64,000 nt of DNA from the NCBI GenBank assembly GCA_017983615.1, contig JAGOBB010000007.1:1-64000 (forward strand). The letters are read 5' to 3'. Below the pieces are notes generated by a model. It was not told the DNA's origin, did no database searches, and saw nothing but the letters and a program-made list of their open reading frames with translations. Of the stretch, positions 58,483 through 64,000 are shown piece after piece. The translations under genes and the position numbers were made by a program. Source of the stretch: Azonexus sp. (GTDB lineage: Bacteria > Pseudomonadota > Gammaproteobacteria > Burkholderiales > Rhodocyclaceae). Position 1 is the first letter of the stretch, and each line of letters begins with the position of its first letter.

Positions 58483-59271
58483 TCAGTGCATCGCCTCGTG
58501 CATATCCGCGTTTTCGCAGCACAGGTCGCCGGCGCTGCAGGTCCGGCATTCGCCGGTGTGGTCGGCCGGGGCCGGTTCGTGGCGCAGTTCCGCGAGCTCC
58601 TTTTCCAGTGTTTCGATGCGCTCGATCAGGCAGGCGATCGACTTGGCCACTGGGTCGGGCAGGACGTTGTGGTCGAGGCTGATGCCGTTCGCCGGGCGTG
58701 CCGTACCGACCCGGGTGTCGACGATCCGGCCGGGTACGCCGACGACGGTCCGGTCGGCTGGCACGTCCTTGACGACCACGGAGTTGGCGCCGACGCGGAC
58801 GCGCTCGCCGATGCTGATCGGGCCGAGAATCTTGGCGCCGGCGCCGACGACGACGCCGTCGGCCAGGGTCGGGTGGCGCTTGCCCTTGTTCCACGAGGTG
58901 CCGCCCAGCGTGACGCCGTGGTAGAGCGTGACATCGTCGCCGACTTCGGCGGTTTCGCCGATCACAACGCCAGCCCCATGGTCGATGAAAAAGCGGTGGC
59001 CGATGGTGGCGCCGGGATGGATGTCGACATTGGTCAGCGTCCGGCTCAGGAAGGACAGGAAGCGGGCCGCGAAGCGCCAGCCGTTCTGCCATAGCCGGTG
59101 CGACAGGCGGTGGGCAAGGATGGCATGGACGCCGGGGTAGGTGGTCAGCACCTCCAGCGTCGAGCGGGCGGCCGGGTCGCGCTGAAAGACGCAGGCCAGG
59201 TCTTCCTTGAGGGTTGCCCAGAGGCCGGGTGCTGCCATCGTGCTTGCGGTCATGGTCATCGCTTCAGACAT
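58483..59271 (-). CDS. cysE: Serine O-acetyltransferase (nif-specific CysE/NifP)
   Basis: A 262-residue enzyme. It has the hexapeptide repeats [20 protein letters not shown] and [19 protein letters not shown], with catalytic histidine and aspartate in FIDHG. The C-terminal extension after residue 200 has five cysteines ([15 protein letters not shown]), unusual for CysE. Located after nifV, as in Azotobacter cysE1/nifP, it boosts cysteine supply for Fe-S cluster synthesis. Start 59271 overlaps nifV by eight bases. Confidence 0.9.
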   Translation of the reverse strand: MSEAMTMTASTMAAPGLWATLKEDLACVFQRDPAARSTLEVLTTYPGVHAILAHRLSHRLWQNGWRFAARFLSFLSRTLTNVDIHPGATIGHRFFIDHGAGVVIGETAEVGDDVTLYHGVTLGGTSWNKGKRHPTLADGVVVGAGAKILGPISIGERVRVGANSVVVKDVPADRTVVGVPGRIVDTRVGTARPANGISLDHNVLPDPVAKSIACLIERIETLEKELAELRHEPAPADHTGECRTCSAGDLCCENADMHEAMH

Positions 59272-60403
59272 GGAGGTGGCTCCGGGCGGAAGCCAGAAGG
59301 TCGCGCAGGTCGGACACTTCCGGCGGGTGCTTGTGTTCGGCGACGAAGTTGCGGACACGCGGCAGCATGGCCTGCGCTTCGGCCTCGCCGAGTTCGAAAC
59401 CGAGGCCGGCATAGACGACCTGCACGGCGCGCGAACCGGAATGCTTGCCGAGCACGATGCGGTGCGCCTGGCCGACTTCGCGCGGATCGAAGCCCTGATA
59501 GTTGTCAGGGTGCTTCAACAGGCCATCGACGTGAATGCCGGCTTCGTGGGTGAAGGCGCCGGCGCCCACGACGCTCTTCTGCCACGGAATGGCGCGACCG
59601 GAGGCGCTGGCCACCTTGGCTGACAGCGAAGGGAAGCCCTTGAGACTGACGCCGGTCTCGATGCCGTGCAGCTTGGTCAGGCCGAGCACGACTTCTTCGA
59701 GTGGGGCGTTGCCGGCCCGCTCGCCGAGGCCATTGACCGTAGTGTTGACGTGCGTCGCGCCGGCCTTGCAGGCGGCCAGCGTGTTGGCGGTGGCCAGGCC
59801 CATGTCGTCGTGGGCGTGCATTTCGATCTCGAGGCCGGTATTACGGCGCAGCGTCGAGATGCGGTCGAAGGTGCCAAACGGTTCGAGGATGCCCAGCGTG
59901 TCGGCGAAGCGCAGGCGGCGGGCGCCGGCCCGTTCGGCTGTCTCGGCCAGGGCGCAGAGGAAGTTCAGGTCAGCGCGCGAGGCATCCTCGCAGCCGAGGC
60001 CGACTTCGAGGCCAAGATTCAACGCGGCGCCTATGAACTTGGGCAGTTCGCGCAGCAGCCAGGCGCGCTCCTGCTTCAGCTTGTAGGCCAGATGCTGGTC
60101 GGAGGCGGGCACCGAAATGTCGATCAGGTGGGCACCGAGACCGGCGCAGGCGGCGATGTCGGCCGGGTGCATGCGGCTCCACACCATCAGGCGCGGGGCG
60201 AGTTGGAGGTCGGCGACGGCGCGGATCGAGTTGCGCTCCTCGACGCCCATCGCCGGGATGCCGACTTCCAGTTCAGGCACGCCGATGGCGGCCAGCTGGC
60301 GGGCGATGTCCAGTTTTTCGTCGAGCGAGAAAGCCACGCCAGCCGACTGCTCGCCATCGCGTAGCGTCGTGTCGTTGATTGTGACAAAGGGCGTGGTGGT
60401 CAT
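59264..60403 (-). CDS. nifV: Homocitrate synthase NifV
   Basis: A 379-residue enzyme that condenses acetyl-CoA and 2-oxoglutarate to homocitrate, the organic ligand of FeMo-co. Metal site [16 protein letters not shown] at residues 10-25, [16 protein letters not shown] near 195 and [20 protein letters not shown] near 215 are the conserved DRE-TIM motifs. First gene of the operon. A sigma54 promoter and a NifA site lie upstream. Confidence 0.95.
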   Translation of the reverse strand: MTTTPFVTINDTTLRDGEQSAGVAFSLDEKLDIARQLAAIGVPELEVGIPAMGVEERNSIRAVADLQLAPRLMVWSRMHPADIAACAGLGAHLIDISVPASDQHLAYKLKQERAWLLRELPKFIGAALNLGLEVGLGCEDASRADLNFLCALAETAERAGARRLRFADTLGILEPFGTFDRISTLRRNTGLEIEMHAHDDMGLATANTLAACKAGATHVNTTVNGLGERAGNAPLEEVVLGLTKLHGIETGVSLKGFPSLSAKVASASGRAIPWQKSVVGAGAFTHEAGIHVDGLLKHPDNYQGFDPREVGQAHRIVLGKHSGSRAVQVVYAGLGFELGEAEAQAMLPRVRNFVAEHKHPPEVSDLRDLLASARSHLHV

Positions 60404-60427
60404 TGGTTTCTCCTCGCAGCTTATCTA

Positions 60428-60442
60428 GCAAAGGTGGTGCCA
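60428..60442 (-). promoter_or_regulatory. nifV: Sigma54 promoter of the nifV operon
   Basis: On the minus strand TGGCAC-CACCT-TTGC, a perfect -24/-12 element with GG and GC at the required spacing, ending 25 bp before the nifV ATG. Confidence 0.9.
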
Positions 60443-60503
60443 ATGTTTAAGTCATTGAAAAAATTCTTGTTTTTTATGTCGTATCGGTGCAATGTCGCGG
60501 CAA

Positions 60504-60519
60504 TGTCGAGAATGCGACA
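60504..60519. promoter_or_regulatory. NifA upstream activator site
   Basis: TGT-N10-ACA (TGTCGAGAATGCGACA), about 62 bp upstream of the -24 element of the nifV promoter. Two further TGTCG half-sites lie at 60477 and 60493. Confidence 0.8.
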
Positions 60520-60591
60520 ATGCCTGCAGGCGCCAGGAGGGTTTGGCGCCGTAGCTTGCTGTCATGCAAAAGAAATTCCTGGAGTGCTGCC

Positions 60592-61668
60592 ATGCCCGGA
60601 CTGTTTTCTCCCATTCGCCTTGGGGCCATCAAGCTCAAGAATCGTGTCGTGATGTCTTCCCTGACCCGCAATCGGGCTGGTGCAGGGAATGTGCCGACCG
60701 ATCTGGTCGCCGAGTATTACCGACAGCGGGCCAGCGCCGGCCTGATCCTGACCGAGGCTTCTCCGATCTGCGCCGAGGGCCACGGCTATCCGCGCACGCC
60801 GGGCATCCATACGCCGGAACAGGTCGCCGGCTGGCGCAAGGTCACCGATGCCGTGCATGAGGCCGGTGGCAAGATTGCCATCCAGCTTTGGCACGTCGGA
60901 CGCATCTCGCATCCCGATTTGCAGCCCGGCGGTGTATTGCCAGTTGCGCCGTCGGCCATTCGCGCCGCCGGTCAGGTGTTTACCGGCCAGGGCATGAAGG
61001 ATTTCGTGACGCCGCGCGCGCTGGAACTCGATGAAATTCCTGGCCTGATCGCCACTTATGTGCGTGCCACAAAAAGCGCCATGGACGAAGCTGGCTTCGA
61101 CGGCATCGAGATACACGCCGGCAATGGCTATCTGCTCGACCAGTTCCTGCGCTCGTCTACCAACCTTCGCACTGATGCTTACGGCGGCAACAAGGCTAAT
61201 CGCGCCCGTCTCCTGCTCGAAGTGATCGAAGCGGTGTGCGAGGCTATCGGCAACGACCGCGTCGGCTTGCGCCTGTCGCCGGTAACGCCGTTCAACGACA
61301 TCGGCGACGAAAATCCGCAATCGACGTTTGAATACGTGGTCAGCCAGCTCAATGAATTCGACCTTGCCTTCCTCGACCTGCTGCAGGGCACCGGCGGCGC
61401 GCCCGTGGACCAATGGCAGCCCTTCGACTACGACAGCCTGCGGGCGATCTGGCGCGGCAAGCTGATCCGCAACAATGGCTACGACTTCGCCAGCGGCAAG
61501 GCGGCAGTCGAATCGGGTGCCGCCGATGCCATCGCATACGGCCGGCTTGTGCTGGCCAATCCCGACCTGGTCGAGCGTTTCCGCCGCGGCGCGCCGCTCA
61601 ATGCGCCGAACTACGACCGGCTCTACTCGGGCGAGGAAAAGGGCTATACGGATTACCCGACGCTGTGA
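60592..61668 (+). CDS. Old-yellow-enzyme family ene-reductase (NemA/xenobiotic reductase type)
   Basis: A 358-residue FMN enzyme in TIM-barrel form. Motifs include SPIRLGAIKLKNRVVMSSLTR at the start (split as PIRLGAIKLKNR), IQLWHVGRISHPDLQPGG, DGIEIHAGNGYLLDQFLRS with HAGN at the active site, and AIAYGRLVLANPDLV for the phosphate. It reduces activated C=C bonds or nitro compounds with NAD(P)H. GGAG ribosome site; divergent from nifV and followed by a dispersed element. Confidence 0.9.
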   Translation: MPGLFSPIRLGAIKLKNRVVMSSLTRNRAGAGNVPTDLVAEYYRQRASAGLILTEASPICAEGHGYPRTPGIHTPEQVAGWRKVTDAVHEAGGKIAIQLWHVGRISHPDLQPGGVLPVAPSAIRAAGQVFTGQGMKDFVTPRALELDEIPGLIATYVRATKSAMDEAGFDGIEIHAGNGYLLDQFLRSSTNLRTDAYGGNKANRARLLLEVIEAVCEAIGNDRVGLRLSPVTPFNDIGDENPQSTFEYVVSQLNEFDLAFLDLLQGTGGAPVDQWQPFDYDSLRAIWRGKLIRNNGYDFASGKAAVESGAADAIAYGRLVLANPDLVERFRRGAPLNAPNYDRLYSGEEKGYTDYPTL

Positions 61669-61674
61669 ACGGTA

Positions 61675-61713
61675 TTTGAAAATGGCCGTTTTTTTGGGCT
61701 GACCGTAGCATTC
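61675..61713 (-). repeat. GCTACGGTCG element after the ene-reductase gene
   Basis: On the minus strand TGAATGCTACGGTCAG, then CCC, AAAAAAA, CGGCC and ATTTTC. Six bases after the stop codon. Confidence 0.85.
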
Positions 61714-61807
61714 ACCTGGGCAACTGCAGGCATCAATAGCAAACCTACAAAACTCTGATTGGGGTTTGTTTTGGCTTTGCTTCGTACCGCTGCGGCTAAA
61801 TTCGTGA
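61714..61807. other. Short gene-free stretch
   Basis: Between the element and the PEP-CTERM terminator; nothing recognised. Confidence 0.4.
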
Positions 61808-61837
61808 ACAAAAAAAGGGCGACTACTGTCGCCCTTT
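61808..61837 (-). terminator. Rho-independent terminator of the PEP-CTERM gene
   Basis: AAAGGGCGAC-TACT-GTCGCCCTTT at 61814-61837, followed on the minus strand by a run of seven U. Confidence 0.93.
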
Positions 61838-61857
61838 CTGATTCGGTAGAAGACCGA

Positions 61858-62394
61858 TTAGTTGTACTTGCGGCGGCGCAGGGAGGCGAGGCCAGCCAGA
61901 CCGAGGCCGAGCAGAGCCAGCGAACCCGGTTCCGGAACGTTGTTGCGCTGAACGAAGGCGTAGTTGACGCAGGCGCCAGCGGCACACCAGTCGCTGATGA
62001 AGGCCGAGGTGTCACCCGTCAGAGTCGGGAAGCTGCCGTCGTAGTAGTCGTAAAAACCATTGCCGGCACAGGCGGAGTCATCGGTGCAGGAGAAGCCGTC
62101 GTCCTGAATGAAATTCTGGGCGACGATACGACCGGAGGAGGAGCCAACGGCATAACCGTTAACGTAGGCCATGAAGTCGATCAGGTTTGCGTCCTTGCCG
62201 ACCGTGGAAATCGCGTAGTCGGTATAGTTGCCGCCGAAAACCAGGGCAGCCGCTTCGCGGGCCGACATGACCGGCTGGGTGCTGGTCCAGGACGGGCCAT
62301 CGTTGACGTCCCAGGAGCCGACGAAAACCCAGTCAGCGGAAGCGCTTGCGGAAACGCCCAGTGCCAGCATGGCGGCGATCAGTGATTTTTTCAT
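61858..62394 (-). CDS. PEP-CTERM sorting-signal protein
   Basis: A 178-residue secreted protein. Signal peptide MKKSLIAAMLALGVSASASA. The C-terminal tripartite PEP-CTERM tag is VPEPGSLALLGLGLAGLAS then RRRK, the signal recognised by exosortase. The body has two pairs of cysteines and many aromatic and glycine residues; no enzyme fold is recognised. Such proteins are linked to exopolysaccharide and floc formation. A sigma54-like promoter with an upstream inverted repeat precedes it. Confidence 0.93.
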   Translation of the reverse strand: MKKSLIAAMLALGVSASASADWVFVGSWDVNDGPSWTSTQPVMSAREAAALVFGGNYTDYAISTVGKDANLIDFMAYVNGYAVGSSSGRIVAQNFIQDDGFSCTDDSACAGNGFYDYYDGSFPTLTGDTSAFISDWCAAGACVNYAFVQRNNVPEPGSLALLGLGLAGLASLRRRKYN

Positions 62395-62440
62395 TTTTGT
62401 TCCCCAGAGAAAGTTGAAATTACTGCTGACGACGTAATAG

Positions 62441-62455
62441 CAAGGTTTGGGCCAT
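62441..62455 (-). promoter_or_regulatory. Sigma54-like promoter of the PEP-CTERM gene
   Basis: On the minus strand TGGCCC-AAACC-TTGC, with correct spacing of GG and GC; only one base (A to C) departs from TGGCAC. The transcript would have a leader of about 35 bases. Confidence 0.7.
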
Positions 62456-62464
62456 TGTTTTGAA

Positions 62465-62525
62465 GTGTCGGATTTAAAGGTGTATTAGTTCCTATGTATG
62501 CATCATTTGTAAAAAAATCCGACAC
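62465..62525. promoter_or_regulatory. Inverted repeat, possible enhancer for PEP-CTERM transcription
   Basis: GTGTCGGATTT at 62465-62475 and AAATCCGACAC at 62515-62525, 39 bases apart, just upstream of the sigma54-like promoter. Perfect 11-bp arms. PrsK/PrsR with sigma54 is reported to control PEP-CTERM genes in Zoogloea; this could be the activator site. Confidence 0.55.
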
Positions 62526-62583
62526 ATTTTTGGTTTGGCAGGAAATTGAAGAGGCACCCGGATTGCCCGACGCTGTGGGCAGA

Positions 62584-62626
62584 TTTTGCAAATTGGGTAT
62601 ATTTTCGAGGAGACCGTAGCATTCGG
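62584..62626 (-). repeat. GCTACGGTCG element after kup
   Basis: On the minus strand CGAATGCTACGGTC, then TCCTCG, AAAATATA, CCC and AATTTGC. It begins two bases after the kup stop. Confidence 0.75.
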
Positions 62627-62628
62627 CG

Positions 62629-64000
62629 TTACAACACGATCTGCGCCCCGAGTTCGACGACACGGTTGGACGGAATCTTGAAGTAGGCCGTGGCGCTGCC
62701 GGCGTTGCGGAACATGGCGACGAAGATCAGTTCGCGCCAGTAGGCCATCTCCGATTTCAGCCTGGGGATCAGGGTTTCTCGGCCGAGGAAAAAAGAGGCG
62801 TCCATCATGTCGATGTTCAGGCCAGCGTTTGCACACAGGGCGAGGGCGGCGGGGATGTCCGGTTCGTCCTTGAATCCGTACTGGACGGTGACCTGGGCGA
62901 AGTTGCCGGCCAGCTTGCGGACTTCGACGCGGTCGATGTCAGGCACGTAGGGAACGTCGAAGACCGAAACGCTGAGGACGACGACCTGTTCGTGCAGGGT
63001 CTTGAAGTGCTTGAGGCTGTGCAGCAGAGCGTGCGGCACGACGGCCGGGTTGGGCGTCATGAAGATGGCGGTGCCGGGGACACGCTCGATGCCGTTGTCG
63101 GCGATGTCGGCCACGAAGGGCGCGAGTTCGAGGGCATCGGCGGCCAGCCGGTCGTGCAGCAGTTCGCGGCCGCGCTTCCAGGTGGTGAGCAGGATGAAGA
63201 TGCCGAGGCCGAAGGCGAGCGGGAACCAGCCACCGTCGGGGATCTTGACCGAATTGGCGAGGAAGAAGCCGAGGTCGATGACGATGAAGGGCAGGGCGCC
63301 GAGCACGGCGCGCCACGGGCTCCACTGCCAGAGACGGACAGCGACGGCGATGGCCAGCAGGTTGGTGATCAGCATCGTGCCGGTGACGGCGATGCCGTAG
63401 GCGGCGGCCAGGTTGGACGAGCTGCCAAAGCCAATGACCAGGCCGATGATGGCGATCAGCAGCAGCCAGTTGATGGCCGGCAGGTAGATCTGGCCGATCT
63501 CGCGGTCGGAGGTGTGCTGGATTTCGAGACGCGGCGTGTAGCCGAGCTGGATGGCCTGCTGGGTGATCGAGAAAGCACCGGAAATGACGGCTTGCGAGGC
63601 GATGATCGTGGCTACCGTGGACAGGATGACCAGCGGGGAGAGTGCCCAGTCCGGGGCGAGCAGGTAGAACGGATTCTGGACCGCTTCCGGGTTGTCGAGC
63701 AGCAGGGCGCCTTGGCCGAAGTAGTTGATGACCAGCGCCGGCAGCACGTAGCCCAGCCAGGCGTACTGGATCGGCTTGGCGCCGAAGTGGCCCATGTCGG
63801 CGTAGAGCGCCTCGGCGCCGGTGATGCAGAGGACGACGGCGCCCAGCGCGAAGAAGCCGAGGACGGAGTTGCCGAGCAGGAAATTGAGGCCATAAACCGG
63901 ATTGACCGCGGCCAGCACGGCCGGATGCTCGACGATGGCTAGGGCGCCGAGGGCGGCCAGCACGGCAAACCAGAGCACCATGATCGGGCCGAAGAGCGCG
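62629..64000 (-). CDS. kup: Kup potassium transporter, C-terminal part (continues beyond window)
   Basis: 457 codons are visible; the frame stays open to the right edge, reading ALFGPIMVLWFAVLAALG, so the true start is outside. Helices run up to about two thirds, with YVLPALVINYFGQGALLLDNPEA and YTPRLEIQHTSDREIGQIYLPAINW. A cytoplasmic C-terminal domain (GTAIFMTPNPAVVPHALLH) matches Kup/TrkD. Proton-coupled potassium uptake. The terminal LGAQIVL ends just before a dispersed element. Confidence 0.95.
   Translation of the reverse strand, partial: ALFGPIMVLWFAVLAALGALAIVEHPAVLAAVNPVYGLNFLLGNSVLGFFALGAVVLCITGAEALYADMGHFGAKPIQYAWLGYVLPALVINYFGQGALLLDNPEAVQNPFYLLAPDWALSPLVILSTVATIIASQAVISGAFSITQQAIQLGYTPRLEIQHTSDREIGQIYLPAINWLLLIAIIGLVIGFGSSSNLAAAYGIAVTGTMLITNLLAIAVAVRLWQWSPWRAVLGALPFIVIDLGFFLANSVKIPDGGWFPLAFGLGIFILLTTWKRGRELLHDRLAADALELAPFVADIADNGIERVPGTAIFMTPNPAVVPHALLHSLKHFKTLHEQVVVLSVSVFDVPYVPDIDRVEVRKLAGNFAQVTVQYGFKDEPDIPAALALCANAGLNIDMMDASFFLGRETLIPRLKSEMAYWRELIFVAMFRNAGSATAYFKIPSNRVVELGAQIVL

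Noticed and set aside
59735..59752. GACCGTAG match to the dispersed core inside nifV
   Set aside because: It encodes the conserved [12 protein letters not shown] motif of homocitrate synthase, and the A/T tracts of the element are missing.
60481..60528. RegA-like boxes at the nifV promoter
   Set aside because: GCGAC occurs at 60514 but the GYCGC half is missing; the TGT-N10-ACA NifA site explains the region better.
1..64000. CRISPR arrays, tRNA or rRNA genes
   Set aside because: No evenly spaced direct repeats of CRISPR type and no cloverleaf or rRNA sequence seen on either strand; the dispersed element copies are kilobases apart and in both orientations.

Overview
The window looks like chromosome of a denitrifying, nitrogen-fixing betaproteobacterium, most likely Rhodocyclales (Dechloromonas/Azonexus type). 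Grounds: high GC; a Sec-exported (clade II) nitrous oxide reductase operon; a nifV-cysE-nifW-nifZ-nifM block; a class I PHA operon with phaR; a RegB/RegA redox system; many c-type cytochromes; and a PEP-CTERM protein. The genus is inferred; no rRNA is present.

Layout. 1-3300 is accessory DNA: the start of an IS1182-type transposase at the left edge, an integron gene cassette with a complete attC, a RAYT transposase between 19-bp inverted repeats, and small orphan membrane and ACP-like genes. 3550-7860 holds an AsmA protein, a flavoprotein with a small partner, and a TlpA thioredoxin. The nos genes run leftward in two blocks: nosZ, two cytochromes c, nosB, nosD, nosG, nosH (26824-18993) and nosF, nosL, nosY, tlpA (10127-7362). 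Between them lies a nine-gene operon (17839-10230: peroxidase, FAD oxidoreductase, DUF1365, cyclopropane synthase, chalcone-isomerase-like, MFS, DUF3833, SDR, NTF2-like). It is divergent from a B12-binding MerR regulator of the LitR/CarH type whose operator repeats can be read. 27003-28567 is a copper-delivery operon (SCO, PCuAC) divergent from nosZ. 28881-33757 holds a broken methyltransferase, a TonB-like protein, RegBA and a dihaem cytochrome c. 33749-51219 is mostly housekeeping (apeB, dnaQ, rnhA, gloB, rmuC, bamD, rluD, pgeF) plus signalling proteins, including a kinase-HDOD-GAF fusion. 51248-56278 is a ZIP transporter and phaC-phaB-phaB-phaR. 56294-60403 is the nif accessory operon with a sigma54 promoter and a NifA site. 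The window ends with an ene-reductase, a PEP-CTERM protein with a sigma54-like promoter, and the 3' part of kup.

The most unusual signal is not a gene. A dispersed element of about 35-40 bp, with core AATGCTACGGTCG followed by two short A/T tracts about one helical turn apart, occurs about 17 times between 3.4 and 62.6 kb, in both orientations. It sits next to stop codons, as inverted pairs between genes, and inside reading frames of conserved genes. It is absent from the accessory first 3.3 kb. This architecture closely resembles DNA uptake signal sequences of Pasteurellaceae, and I propose it as a candidate uptake sequence, or a protein-binding repeat, of this lineage.

How the parts work together: redox and anaerobic control is suggested by RegA-like boxes and weak FNR-like boxes in front of nosZ and of the regB-divergent cytochrome. 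The SCO/PCuAC operon and the TlpA and NosL proteins would mature the copper centres of NosZ. The B12 regulator would switch a membrane-lipid and photo-oxidative protection operon.
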